From CAJXVY01 sp031580995 (GTDB taxonomy: Bacteria > Actinomycetota > Actinomycetes > Actinomycetales > Microbacteriaceae), in contig JAVLCC010000009.1 in NCBI GenBank assembly GCA_031580995.1, forward strand, positions 1-48,944: a stretch of 48,944 bases of DNA, read 5' to 3'. The position numbers and the translations under genes are program-made. Positions 23,820 to 33,181 of the stretch are shown piece after piece. How positions within the stretch are numbered: the stretch's first letter is position 1; the number at the start of each line of letters is the position of its first letter. Under the pieces are notes generated by a model, which saw nothing but the letters and a program-made list of their open reading frames with translations, did no database searches and was not told where the DNA came from.

Positions 23820-24811
23820 TGCTCTGCCTCCAATACTTTCAATAGTCTCCGAAAAGAATTAAGCCTAACCAGTGGAATGTCATTTTCCTCATTTAGTGCA
23901 CACTTCGCTGTCTCCAGCTGGTGCTCGCAGCCTCTTGGGCAATCATTGGTGATTTCAGCAATGTCTTCAAATGCCCCCAACAGGTCATCTTTTTCAATCA
24001 AACCAAGTCCGAAGGTTCTAACCCCGGGGGTGTCAATCAACCAGCCATCCTCGATGGCTATTGCCTTCGCAGCACTGGAGGTGTGTTTTCCCTTGCCAGT
24101 TACCGCATTGACATTGCCGGTATCCAAAGTGGTGCCGGTTAGAGCATTTATAAGTGTTGATTTGCCAACTCCTGAATAGCCAACAAAAACAGTCATCTTA
24201 TTGGCAAGGGTTTTTTTCAGTTCTTCTAGCTTGAAATCATCAATGCGGGATTTGAAGATTTTGATTGGAAGGCCCTGCAGGTTTTCCAAGAAATCATCGG
24301 GTTGGTGCACATCGGTTTTGGTCATAATCAAAATTGCATCTAGGCCTGATGCAAAAGCACTTGCCAAATAGCGATCCAATAAGCCAATGTTTGGATCTGG
24401 GTTGGCACTAGACATCACAATCGCTAATTGATCAGCATTGGCAACAATCGGCTGCTCATTGAATTTCTCATCCTCGGCTGAGCGCCTGAGAAGAGTTTTT
24501 CTAGGGGCTATCTTCACAATCCTTGCAAGTGTTCCCTTGGTGCCGGTCAGGTCCCCATCCAAATAAACCTGGTCGCCAACTACTGCCCCTTGTTTTCGAA
24601 GCTCCTTGGCCAGGGTGGCTGTTATCTCGCCATTATCGGTTAGCACCTGATACCTTGCGAGATTTACTGTCAGCACCATCCCCTGGGGCAAATCGTCATA
24701 ATTTGGTCTGCGCTTGGTTCTGGGTCTGGAACCTTTGGGGTTGGGTCTTATCCGAACATCTGATTCATCGAGATCGTGTTTTTGATCTTCTGGTTCGTAT
24801 AACCAGCTCAA
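23804..24811 (-). CDS. rsgA: Ribosome small subunit-dependent GTPase RsgA
   Basis: Circularly permuted GTPase in 30S subunit maturation. After a variable N-terminus with DESDVRIRPNPKGSRPRTKRRP comes an OB-fold (about 50-115), then the GTPase with motif order G4 (MTKTD), G1 (GYSGVGKST), G2 (GKGKHTSSAA), G3 (DTPGV), and a C-terminal zinc knuckle CPRGC-H-x6-C. The TTG at 24811 is chosen because it overlaps the aroA stop as TTGA and gives the usual MSWL-like start; GTG 24829 is an in-frame alternative. Length about 335. Confidence 0.94.
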   Translation of the reverse strand: MSWLYEPEDQKHDLDESDVRIRPNPKGSRPRTKRRPNYDDLPQGMVLTVNLARYQVLTDNGEITATLAKELRKQGAVVGDQVYLDGDLTGTKGTLARIVKIAPRKTLLRRSAEDEKFNEQPIVANADQLAIVMSSANPDPNIGLLDRYLASAFASGLDAILIMTKTDVHQPDDFLENLQGLPIKIFKSRIDDFKLEELKKTLANKMTVFVGYSGVGKSTLINALTGTTLDTGNVNAVTGKGKHTSSAAKAIAIEDGWLIDTPGVRTFGLGLIEKDDLLGAFEDIAEITNDCPRGCEHQLETAKCALNEENDIPLVRLNSFRRLLKVLEAEQWERK

Positions 24812-26070
24812 GAAACCATCCCCATCCACATCTGTTTGAAATCTGGCATCGTTTTAGCCGTGGTTTCAATGTTTTCAATCTGGATGGGGGTTTTCAACCC
24901 AATAATCGCACCCGTTGTTGCCATACGGTGATCGTGATAGGTAAGCCACTGACCACCAGTTAGCTTATTAGGGGTAATCACCAACCCATCGGCAGTTTCT
25001 TTTGCATTGCCACCTATTCGATTAATCTCTGTGCTGAGAGCTTTTAGTCGATCAGTTTCGTGACCTCTCAGGTGAGCAATCCCACTTAGTTCGCTGGGGG
25101 AATCGGCCAAGACTGCAAGTGCTGCAATGGTTGGGGTTAGTTCACCTGCTTCTGATAAATCGGCATTGATTCCATGAATCTCACCATTGGAGGAAATCTT
25201 GAGCCCATCATCGGTGAATTCAAAGCTTGCTCCCATTTGAGTTAAAAGTTTGATGTATTGATTACCAACCTGAGTGGTTTGTTTGGGCCAGTCAGTGATT
25301 TCTAGCTCACCACCTGTGACCATAACCCCCGCCAAAAAAGCACCTGCATTGCTCAAATCTGGCTCAATGGTTATTTCACGAGATTGAATCTCTGCGGGTT
25401 CCACTTTCCAGCTGGTTTTGGATTGTTTGTGAATTTTGACTCCGCGGTCCTCGAGGCATTTGATTGTCATTTCAATATGCGGAATCGAGGGTAGTGATTC
25501 ACCTTTGTGGTTGATTACTAAACCTTTTTCAAATCTTCCGGCTGCAAGCATTAGAGCGGAAACAAACTGTGATGATTTGGATGCATCCAGTGTTACTTCC
25601 TTTGCATCCACCTCACCAACAGCTGACACCGTGAAGGGAAAACTCGCTGAACCCTTTTCGTATTCAACAGCCAACTGATCCAGAGCATCAAACACCCCAC
25701 TTAGTGGTCTTGCAGCCGCTTCCTTATCTGCCTCAAAAGTTATCTGGCCTTTGTTTAGGGTGGCAACCAGGGGGACAAAGCGCATGACGGTGCCCGCCAG
25801 ACCACAGTGGATGGTGGCGGTTTTATCAAATGTGGCGGGGGTTATCTTTAGAGAGTCTTCAGTCCTAATAACCTCTGCTCCCAATGCCTTGATGGCATCA
25901 ATCATTAATTCGCTATCGCGTGAAATTAGTGGTTTTTTCAAAATTGATTCGCCAGTTGCAATGGCTGAGAGCAAAATCTCTCTGTTTGTCAGCGATTTGG
26001 AGCCGGGTATGGTTAGTTTTCCAGCTATCGGGCCATTAGCGGTAGGCGCAGAAAACAAATTTGAAGTCAT
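24808..26070 (-). CDS. aroA: 3-phosphoshikimate 1-carboxyvinyltransferase (EPSP synthase)
   Basis: Sixth shikimate-pathway step: joins PEP and shikimate-3-phosphate. The N-terminal GPIAGKLTIPGSKSLTNREILLSA holds the conserved lysine and S/R substrate contacts; GLAGTVMRFVP, ARPLSGVFDALDQL, SSQFVSALMLAA and YHDHRMATTGAI follow the family. At 420 residues it is normal. It heads the aroA-rsgA-hisN-MFS operon, an arrangement that I recall from other actinobacteria, where sigH/rsrA lie divergently beside it, as here. Confidence 0.95.
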   Translation of the reverse strand: MTSNLFSAPTANGPIAGKLTIPGSKSLTNREILLSAIATGESILKKPLISRDSELMIDAIKALGAEVIRTEDSLKITPATFDKTATIHCGLAGTVMRFVPLVATLNKGQITFEADKEAAARPLSGVFDALDQLAVEYEKGSASFPFTVSAVGEVDAKEVTLDASKSSQFVSALMLAAGRFEKGLVINHKGESLPSIPHIEMTIKCLEDRGVKIHKQSKTSWKVEPAEIQSREITIEPDLSNAGAFLAGVMVTGGELEITDWPKQTTQVGNQYIKLLTQMGASFEFTDDGLKISSNGEIHGINADLSEAGELTPTIAALAVLADSPSELSGIAHLRGHETDRLKALSTEINRIGGNAKETADGLVITPNKLTGGQWLTYHDHRMATTGAIIGLKTPIQIENIETTAKTMPDFKQMWMGMVS

Positions 26071-26078
26071 TAGCTATT

Positions 26079-26084
26079 AATCTA
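26079..26084 (-). promoter_or_regulatory. Possible -10 element (TAGATT) of the aroA operon
   Basis: Minus-strand TAGATT with an 8-nt spacer before ATG 26070. Confidence 0.35.
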
Positions 26085-26141
26085 CCTTTGAATTCTCTGA
26101 AACTTATTGCTTGTATTCATCATTGGCCTGCTTTCTAACGC

Positions 26142-26147
26142 TAGTCT
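26142..26147 (+). promoter_or_regulatory. Possible -10 element (TAGTCT) of the sigma factor gene
   Basis: TAGTCT with an 8-nt spacer before ATG 26156. No SigR-type GGGAAT-GTT autoregulatory promoter could be found in the 85-bp divergent spacer. Confidence 0.35.
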
Positions 26148-26155
26148 GAAGGGTA

Positions 26156-26740
26156 ATGACGGACGCAGAAGCTCCCGACACGAAGGCTGAAAAACTCAGA
26201 GCCTTCGAGGAGCAAGCATTACCACTGATGCCGCAACTTTATGGTGCGGCTTTGAGATGGACCAGAAACCCAAGCGATGCTGAGGATTTGGTTCAAGAGA
26301 CTTTCGCCAAGGCTTATGCCGCCTGGGACAAATTCCAACAGGGGACGAATCTAAAAGCTTGGCTTTACAGAATCATGACCAACACCCACATCAATCTTTA
26401 TAACAAGCGAGCCAAGGATCAGGCCAAATCAGGTTTAGATGATTTGGAAGACTGGCAGGTTGGAAGTGGTGAGAGTGTTACCAGTAAACCTGCCAGAAGT
26501 GCTGAGGCAGAGGCTTTGGATAATCTCCCATCAACCATCATTCGAGAATCCCTGGATCAAATCCCGGATGAGTTTCGAATGGTTGTTTATTATGCGGTTG
26601 TGGAGGGCTTACCCTATGCAGAAATAGCGGAAGTTATGGAAACTCCGGTAGGAACTGTGATGAGTAGATTGCACCGCGGGAAGAAAATGCTAAAAGAATT
26701 GTTGACAGAGTATGCAAGGCAAGAAGGTTTTGGCAGATAG
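26156..26740 (+). CDS. sigH: ECF RNA polymerase sigma factor, SigH/SigR type
   Basis: Extracytoplasmic-function sigma factor of 194 residues. Region 2 (about 30-85) contains LRWTRNPSDAEDLVQETFAKAYAAWDKF and LKAWLYRIMTNTHINLYNKR; region 4 (about 135-185) has LPYAEIAEVMETPVGTVMSRLHRGKKML. This is the SigR/SigH class that controls the disulfide-stress response, consistent with the following ZAS anti-sigma gene 14 bp downstream. The start ATG lacks a well-spaced ribosome binding site. Confidence 0.92.
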   Translation: MTDAEAPDTKAEKLRAFEEQALPLMPQLYGAALRWTRNPSDAEDLVQETFAKAYAAWDKFQQGTNLKAWLYRIMTNTHINLYNKRAKDQAKSGLDDLEDWQVGSGESVTSKPARSAEAEALDNLPSTIIRESLDQIPDEFRMVVYYAVVEGLPYAEIAEVMETPVGTVMSRLHRGKKMLKELLTEYARQEGFGR

Positions 26741-26754
26741 GGAGAGATTTTCAA

Positions 26755-27006
26755 GTGAACAGCTACGAAGCGGTAGATTGCGAAGAGACTAAAGTTCGCG
26801 TTCACGAATATCTACACCAAGAGTTGCAAGAGCCCGAGATGGAGGCGATCACCGCCCATTTAGCCAATTGTGAAAACTGCGAGAGAGAATATGACATCGA
26901 AGTCGTTTTCAATCAGGTTATCCAACACTCTTGCGATGAGGCACCACCACCCGAGCTAGCCCAAAGAGTTCTCAATCGTCTTCGTGAAATTCAAAATCAC
27001 GACTAA
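26755..27006 (+). CDS. rsrA: Zinc-binding anti-sigma factor, RsrA/RshA type
   Basis: An 83-residue soluble anti-sigma factor. The ZAS motif His35-x3-Cys39-x2-Cys42 is intact, with Cys9 upstream and Cys60 downstream as further thiol candidates. In the RsrA family, oxidation of the zinc-site cysteines releases the sigma factor. No membrane helix is present, as expected. GTG start, 14 bp after sigH. The stop is directly adjacent to the convergent kgd stop with no bases between. Confidence 0.92.
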   Translation: MNSYEAVDCEETKVRVHEYLHQELQEPEMEAITAHLANCENCEREYDIEVVFNQVIQHSCDEAPPPELAQRVLNRLREIQNHD

Positions 27007-30000
27007 TTAGATTTCTTCTTCAAAAGCCCTTCGAATCAAATCTTTTTGCTCTGCCTGGTGAGTTTTTGCTGAACCAGTTGCAGGAGATGCACTCGCAGGC
27101 CTTGAAACCAATCTCATGATCTTGCCACCCATGTATCTTGGGAGGAATAGACCCATATAAGTCCAAGGACCCTGGTTCGCAGGTTCATCCTGAACCCAAA
27201 CCGCTTCAGCCGCTGAATACTTTGAAGCCATTTCCTTGATTTCATCAACGGGTGTTGGATAAAGCTGCTCAAGGCGAATGATTGCAACATCATCGCGGTT
27301 GTTCTTTTCCTTTTCAGCCAACAAATCCCAATAGACCTTGCCGGAGCAGAACAGTGCTCTTTGAATCTTTGAAGGGTCGCTGACTTTAGGGTCATCAATC
27401 AGAGGTTTGAATTCACCCTGGGTGAAATCCTCCACCGAGCTAACCGCAGCCCTCAGGCGCAGCATTGACTTGGGGCTAAAGATAATCAGTGGGCGCTTCG
27501 GGTTTGTGTAGGCCTGTCTGCGAAGCAGGTGGAAATGTGATGCCGGGGATGAGGGTTGTGCAACAGTCATATTGTTTTCAGCACTGAGTTGCAAATAGCG
27601 CTCAATTCGAGCGGAGCTGTGGTCAGGTCCCTGGCCCTCATAGCCGTGCGGTAGCAACAAAACCAGACCTGATCTTTGGTTCCATTTTTGCTCAGCACTG
27701 GAGATGAACTCATCAATGATTGTCTGGGCGCCGTTTCCAAAATCACCAAATTGCGCTTCCCATAATGTCAGCGCCTCCGGACGTTCCACGCTGTAACCGT
27801 ATTCAAAACCCATGGCTGCATATTCGCTGAGCAATGAGTCATAAACCCATAGTTCAGCTTGTTTTTCAGAGATGTATCGAAGTGGCATCCACTCTTGACC
27901 GTTTTCACGATCATGGAACACAGCGTGACGCTGAACGAAAGTTCCTCGTCTGGAATCCTGTCCTGCAAGCCTGACTGGAGTTCCCTCCATCACCAATGAG
28001 CCAAATGCTAATAACTCACCGTAGCCCCAATCGATGCCACCTTCTTTAGACATCTGAACGCGCTTTTCCAAAAGCTGCTCTAGCTTCGGGTGGACCGTGA
28101 AACCAGCGGGTTTGTTTTTATGAGCATCACCGATTGCTTCAACAACATCTTTGCTGATTGCGGTTGCTCGCGATAATTCCGGCTTATCACTGGCGGTTGT
28201 TCCGATTCCCACCGGTCTTGCTTGCAACTGGATAGTGTCATTCATGGCTTCATGAACTTCAATGAACGCGCTTTCCAGCTTCTTTTGGAAATCATCATTG
28301 GCCTGGTCGAATTCCTCCTGGGTGATATCACCTCGACCGACCAAGGCCTCCAGATAAAGAGTTCTAACGCTGCGCTTTTGCTCGATCAGGTTATACATCA
28401 AAGGTTGGGTCATCGAGGGATCATCACCTTCGTTGTGACCGCGACGACGATAGCTGATGATGTCAAGAACTACGTCTTTGTGAAACTGTTGGCGGTATTC
28501 AAAGGCCAACTTGCTCATCCTTGAAACTGCTTCGGGGTCATCACCGTTTACATGGAAAATCGGAGCCTGGATGGTTTTTGCAACATCTGTTGCATAAACC
28601 GTTGACCTAGCCTCAGAAGGCGGGGTGGTGAAACCAACTTGGTTATTGACAATGATGTGGACTGTTCCACCGGTGCGGTAGCCACGAAGCAAACTCATGT
28701 TCATGGTCTCCGGGACAACACCTTGACCTGCAAAAGCCGCATCTCCGTGAATCAGGATTGGAAGAACCGGGTAAGAATCGGGGATGGTTCCCATCTTGTC
28801 CAGTTTTCCTCTGACAATGCCCTCTAAGACGGGGTTTACTGCTTCTAGGTGAGACGGGTTTGCCGCTAGTTCAACTTGAACTTGCTTTCCCTCAAGGCTT
28901 GTGAAGGTTCCTGTTGTTCCCAGGTGATATTTCACATCTCCAGAACCCTGAACACTGGCGGTGTCGGTGTTTCCTTCAAACTCTCTGAAAACCTGTCCGT
29001 AGGTTTTTCCAGCGATGTTTGTCAAAACATTTAGTCTTCCGCGGTGGGCCATTCCAATGGCTGCTGTCTCTAGGCCCTCATTGGCGGCTTCTTGCAAGAT
29101 TTCATCAAGTGAGGCAATCAGTGATTCGCCACCTTCGAGACTGAATCTCTTCTGACCCACAAACTTGGTCTGCAAAAAAGTCTCAAAGGCCTCTGCCTCA
29201 TTGAGCTTATTTAGAATTCTTAGCTGTTCTTCACGGGATGGTTTTTTATAAGGACGTTCCAGCTTGGATTGGAACCACTCACGCTCATCGGGGTTTTGGA
29301 TATGCATGTATTCAATACCCACGGTGCGGCAGTAGGTGTCTCTGAGGATTCCCAAAACTTCACGGAATTTAGCTTTTGATCTTCCACCAAACCCACCGGT
29401 TCTAAATGTCCTGTCTAGATCCCAAAGACTCAGGCCGTGAGAGCGAACATCGAGGTCCGGGTGTGAACGCTGAATGTATTCAAGTGGTTCAATATCTGCC
29501 ATCAGGTGACCGCGGACCCTGTAAGCATTGATTAGTTCTTGTATTCGAGCGCTTTTTGGTCTTTCGTCATTATCATCGGGGTCAAAATCCTGTGACCATA
29601 AAACTGGCTCGTAGGGAATTCGAAGATCTGCGAAGACCTCTTGGTAGAAGTTATCTTCACCGCGCAGAAGATCAGAAACAATTTTTAGAAACTCGCCGCT
29701 ACCAGCACCCTGAATGACTCTGTGGTCATATGTGGAGGTGAGGGTAAGTACCTTGCTAACACCCATGCGGGCTAACTGGCCCTCGCTCAATCCTTGATAC
29801 TCAGCTGGGTATTCCAAGGCTCCAACGCCGATGATGGCACCTTGACCCTTGGTGAGCCTGGGAACCGAGTGAACGGTCCCAATTCCACCTGGGTTGGTTA
29901 GTGAAACTGTTGTTCCACTGAAATCTCCCGCAGTGAGTTTGTTATCCCTGGCTTTTTTGACCAAATCCTCATAAGCCAATAAAAACTCATTGAACGCTAA

Positions 30001-30762
30001 TTTCTCACTGGCTTTGACATTTGGAACCAACAGCGCTCTTGATCCGTCTGGCTTGGGGATGTCAATTGCCAAACCAAAGTTGATGTGAGGAGGCTTAACA
30101 AGTGCTGGTTTTTCATCAATGATGTCGTAGTAGACATTCATTGATGGCATCTTTTTCAAAGCCTTAATTAGAGCAAAACCAATCAGGTGGGTGAATGACA
30201 CCTTTCCACCACGAGTTCTTGAAAGATGAGAGTTGATGACAATTCGGTTATCAATCAAAAGCTTGGCAGGTACCGCTCTCACACTGGTGGCTGTTGGAAC
30301 CTCCAAAGACGAATCCATGTTTGCAGCCAGTGCTTTTGGCATGCCCTTCAAAACCTGAATCTCAGCTTGGGCTTCTTCGTCAACCCCGGGAAGATCAATT
30401 GCTCCAGTCGGTGGTGCTTGTGCTGGCACCGGCTGAGTCTTTGGTTCTAGTTTCGTGGTTTTGGCAATTGGCCTAGTTGAGGTGTCAGGCTCAGACTCTT
30501 TAGGAGCAGCCTCTTTGGGAGGGGCTTCTGCCTTGTGTGCATCGGGGGGAGTCGGCGCCGGTGCTACCGGAGCTTTAGGAGCCTCCGCTACCTTTGTTTG
30601 AGGAGCGGATTCGGTGGGCTGGTACTTCTCCAGGATAGGCCACCATGATTTATCTACTGAATCTGGATTTTCTTTCCACTGGCCGTACATCTCTGCAACG
30701 AGCCACTCGTTTGCACCAAAATCGTTGTCTGAATTAGAGCCTTCTGCAGACAGCTTTATCAC
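27007..30762 (-). CDS. kgd: Multifunctional 2-oxoglutarate metabolism enzyme (Kgd)
   Basis: The fused actinobacterial 2-oxoglutarate dehydrogenase/decarboxylase, 1251 residues. Domains in order: an N-terminal segment (FGANEWLVAEMYGQWKENPD), an Ala/Pro-rich linker (about 45-120), an E2-like succinyltransferase core (about 130-375) ending with TYDHRVIQGAGSG near 344-356, then the thiamine-diphosphate E1 domain (about 430-1250) with GMAHRGRLNVL, GDAAFAGQGVV, NNQVGFTT and HGYEGQGPDHSSAR. No lipoyl domain is encoded, as in the mycobacterial enzyme, so the lipoylated partner must be supplied in trans. GarA-type regulation is known in relatives but not visible here. Start is GTG. Confidence 0.96.
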   Translation of the reverse strand: MIKLSAEGSNSDNDFGANEWLVAEMYGQWKENPDSVDKSWWPILEKYQPTESAPQTKVAEAPKAPVAPAPTPPDAHKAEAPPKEAAPKESEPDTSTRPIAKTTKLEPKTQPVPAQAPPTGAIDLPGVDEEAQAEIQVLKGMPKALAANMDSSLEVPTATSVRAVPAKLLIDNRIVINSHLSRTRGGKVSFTHLIGFALIKALKKMPSMNVYYDIIDEKPALVKPPHINFGLAIDIPKPDGSRALLVPNVKASEKLAFNEFLLAYEDLVKKARDNKLTAGDFSGTTVSLTNPGGIGTVHSVPRLTKGQGAIIGVGALEYPAEYQGLSEGQLARMGVSKVLTLTSTYDHRVIQGAGSGEFLKIVSDLLRGEDNFYQEVFADLRIPYEPVLWSQDFDPDDNDERPKSARIQELINAYRVRGHLMADIEPLEYIQRSHPDLDVRSHGLSLWDLDRTFRTGGFGGRSKAKFREVLGILRDTYCRTVGIEYMHIQNPDEREWFQSKLERPYKKPSREEQLRILNKLNEAEAFETFLQTKFVGQKRFSLEGGESLIASLDEILQEAANEGLETAAIGMAHRGRLNVLTNIAGKTYGQVFREFEGNTDTASVQGSGDVKYHLGTTGTFTSLEGKQVQVELAANPSHLEAVNPVLEGIVRGKLDKMGTIPDSYPVLPILIHGDAAFAGQGVVPETMNMSLLRGYRTGGTVHIIVNNQVGFTTPPSEARSTVYATDVAKTIQAPIFHVNGDDPEAVSRMSKLAFEYRQQFHKDVVLDIISYRRRGHNEGDDPSMTQPLMYNLIEQKRSVRTLYLEALVGRGDITQEEFDQANDDFQKKLESAFIEVHEAMNDTIQLQARPVGIGTTASDKPELSRATAISKDVVEAIGDAHKNKPAGFTVHPKLEQLLEKRVQMSKEGGIDWGYGELLAFGSLVMEGTPVRLAGQDSRRGTFVQRHAVFHDRENGQEWMPLRYISEKQAELWVYDSLLSEYAAMGFEYGYSVERPEALTLWEAQFGDFGNGAQTIIDEFISSAEQKWNQRSGLVLLLPHGYEGQGPDHSSARIERYLQLSAENNMTVAQPSSPASHFHLLRRQAYTNPKRPLIIFSPKSMLRLRAAVSSVEDFTQGEFKPLIDDPKVSDPSKIQRALFCSGKVYWDLLAEKEKNNRDDVAIIRLEQLYPTPVDEIKEMASKYSAAEAVWVQDEPANQGPWTYMGLFLPRYMGGKIMRLVSRPASASPATGSAKTHQAEQKDLIRRAFEEEI

Positions 30763-30846
30763 CTCTTTGTATTGATTGAGCCACTGGTGTCTAGCCTACC
30801 GCTAAGCTAGAAAAGAAATGGAGCCTCCGAGTAGTTTCCCCGAAGA

Positions 30847-32160
30847 TTGGATTCGCCAGTGAGCGAGTGGATCCAATTGGGGCTTGCCGCCTTGCTCACA
30901 CTAGGCACTGGACTGTTTGTCGCAAGCGAATTTGCGCTAGTCAACACTGATAGAACCGAGTTAGAGTCTCGTCAAGCAAGCGGTGAGAAGCGCCTGAGAC
31001 TGCCTATTTTGGCTGTAAAGCGCACAAGCACACATCTTTCTGCAGCCCAGCTTGGCATCACCCTGACGACATTGCTGACGGGATTTTTAGCAGAGCCCGC
31101 TATTTCTTCACTGCTTTCACCTTGGCTTACAGGTCTTGGATTGGGGGAGAGCACAGTAAGTGTTTTGGGTGCTGTGATTGCACTGACCATTGCCACACTG
31201 GTTTCATTTTTGTTTGGAGAACTGGTTCCTAAAAACATGGCACTGAGTGTTCCGATTGGAACACTGAAGGCCATAGCCATTTTTCAAATTGCTTTCACCT
31301 ATCTGTTTTATTTCATAATCATCTTTCTAAACAACACCGGAAACTTTTTTGTTAGACGTTTTGGTGTTGAACCAAAAGAAGAGCTCAGTGCCGCTCGGTC
31401 TGCCGAGGAGCTGAGCAGTTTGGTGATGAGATCTGCCTCGCTTGGGTCTCTGGAGGAAAACACTGCAACTTTGCTTTCCAGAACTCTTCGATTAGCTGAG
31501 CTAAACGCCTCGGAGATTATGACTCCGAGACCAAAAATGAACTATTTGGATTCAAAGCAGAGTGCCGCCGATGTAATTGTTCTCTCGATTGATTCTGGTC
31601 ATTCAAGATTTCCAGTAACAGGCGAGGACGTCGATGACATCATCGGTGCGGTTCATTTGAAACATGCTTTGGCTGTTCCAATGGAGAAAAGAGAAACGGT
31701 TCCAGTTAGTGCTCTCATGCAAGACGTGATCAGGGTTCCAGAAACAATGAGCTTGGAACGATTGACGCTTGATCTAAGAGAGCGCGGATTGCAAATAGCT
31801 ATCGTCATCGATGAATATGGCGGAACCGCAGGAATGGCCACTTTGGAAGATCTGGTGGAAGAAATTGTCGGCGAATTGGATGACGAGCACGATGAACGCC
31901 TAGGGAATCTGACGGTTGTAAGCGGTGACCAGGTGAGTTTCAGTGGGCTGAAGCGCCCAGATGAACTAGAGGCTTTCGGGATTGAGATTCCAGATAGCGA
32001 TGACTATGACACCGCCAGTGGATTTGTGATGACCGAGTTGGGAAGAGTCCCCGAGGTCGGCGATGAGGTTGAGCTTGAGACAGGTGTTATCAGGGTTGCG
32101 CTAATGGATGGAAGGCGCATTGATCGACTGCGATTTATAAGGAGGAGCATCGATGAATGA
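30847..32160 (+). CDS. CNNM/CorC-like CBS-domain membrane protein (first of a pair)
   Basis: A 437-residue protein with a DUF21/CNNM transmembrane domain (about 8-175, four helices, motifs SEFALVNTDRTELE and FGELVPKNMALSVP), two CBS domains (about 215-335; MTPRPKMNYLD and RGLQIAIVIDEYGGTAG) and a C-terminal CorC_HlyC domain (about 350-430). Relatives are linked to magnesium or cobalt homeostasis, though older annotation calls them hemolysins. Start TTG 30847 or GTG 30859; neither has a clear ribosome binding site. Its stop overlaps the next CNNM gene by 8 bp. Confidence 0.88.
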   Translation: MDSPVSEWIQLGLAALLTLGTGLFVASEFALVNTDRTELESRQASGEKRLRLPILAVKRTSTHLSAAQLGITLTTLLTGFLAEPAISSLLSPWLTGLGLGESTVSVLGAVIALTIATLVSFLFGELVPKNMALSVPIGTLKAIAIFQIAFTYLFYFIIIFLNNTGNFFVRRFGVEPKEELSAARSAEELSSLVMRSASLGSLEENTATLLSRTLRLAELNASEIMTPRPKMNYLDSKQSAADVIVLSIDSGHSRFPVTGEDVDDIIGAVHLKHALAVPMEKRETVPVSALMQDVIRVPETMSLERLTLDLRERGLQIAIVIDEYGGTAGMATLEDLVEEIVGELDDEHDERLGNLTVVSGDQVSFSGLKRPDELEAFGIEIPDSDDYDTASGFVMTELGRVPEVGDEVELETGVIRVALMDGRRIDRLRFIRRSIDE

Positions 32161-33181
32161 TTGGTCGGGCATCCTCTGGTTAGTCCTATTGCTGATCAGT
32201 AATGCATTTTTTGTGGGAGCAGAGTTTGCGGTGATTGCCGCTAGAAGGGCACAAATTGAGCCACTGGCCCAAGAGGGCAATAAAGCAGCGAAGGTCACGC
32301 TGAAAGCCATGGAGCAGGTGTCTTTGATGTTGGCAACCGCCCAGTTGGGAATTACCGTCAGTTCCTTGCTTATTTTGGTTGTTGCCGAGCCCAGCATTCA
32401 GAGGTTGATGATGCCGGTATTTGAACTAATTGGCGTTGATTATCAAACCGGTTACACACTTAGTTTCTTAGTGGCACTGGTGTTGGTGACTTATTTGCAC
32501 GTGGTGTTTGGTGAGATGGTTCCTAAAAACCTAGCGATTGCTGTTCCTGACAAGATGAGTCTTGTCTTGGCTCCAATGCTTTATGGGGTTTCAATTGCTG
32601 TGAGGCCACTGGTTAGAAGCTTGAACCTAATCAGCAATGTGATTTTGAGATTAATGGGCATCACTCCAAGAGATGAAGCGAATACTGCGTTTACCCTGGA
32701 CCAGGTTGAAGACATAGTTCAGGCATCAACCAGAGAGGGTGTTTTGAGTGACACCTCGGGGACTCTTTCTAACACCTTTGATTTCACCGAGAAAAAAGTT
32801 GGCGATGTTTATTGGCCAATGGAAAAACTGATTGTGCTTGATCAAGACTCAAAGGCAAGTGATTTTCAGCAGGCGGTGGCAAAACACGGATTTAGTCGCT
32901 ACCCGCTTTCTAAAGCGGGCAGAGTTAGTGGCTATATCCACGTGAAAGATATCTTGGAATTAGAAACGATTGATTCCTCGATTCCAAAAGAGATCATTCG
33001 ACCAATGGTTTCATTGCCAGAATCAATGGATTTAGAGGATGCTCTTGCAAGCATGCGTAAAAGTGGTGCTCACATAGCAAGAACGTTCAACAGCACCGGC
33101 GAACTCACTGGTGCATTGTTTTTAGAAGACATCATCGAAGAACTGGTTGGTGAGATCAGAGATGCCACCCAGCGTGACTAG
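32153..33181 (+). CDS. CNNM/CorC-like CBS-domain membrane protein (second of a pair)
   Basis: A 342-residue paralogue-like partner of the preceding gene. The DUF21 domain (about 1-180) has the family motifs AEFAVIAARRAQIEPLA and FGEMVPKNLAIAVPDK; two CBS modules cover about 210-335. Unlike its neighbour it stops after the CBS pair and has no CorC_HlyC domain. The ATG overlaps the upstream stop and has a GGAGGAG site. Such tandem pairs are usual in actinobacteria and suggest a heteromeric transporter or regulator of divalent cations. Confidence 0.88.
   Translation: MNDWSGILWLVLLLISNAFFVGAEFAVIAARRAQIEPLAQEGNKAAKVTLKAMEQVSLMLATAQLGITVSSLLILVVAEPSIQRLMMPVFELIGVDYQTGYTLSFLVALVLVTYLHVVFGEMVPKNLAIAVPDKMSLVLAPMLYGVSIAVRPLVRSLNLISNVILRLMGITPRDEANTAFTLDQVEDIVQASTREGVLSDTSGTLSNTFDFTEKKVGDVYWPMEKLIVLDQDSKASDFQQAVAKHGFSRYPLSKAGRVSGYIHVKDILELETIDSSIPKEIIRPMVSLPESMDLEDALASMRKSGAHIARTFNSTGELTGALFLEDIIEELVGEIRDATQRD

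Noticed and set aside
30790..30811. TCTAGC/GCTAGA inverted repeat between kgd and the CBS gene
   Set aside because: Arms are only 6 bp with a 10-bp spacer; such repeats are common by chance.
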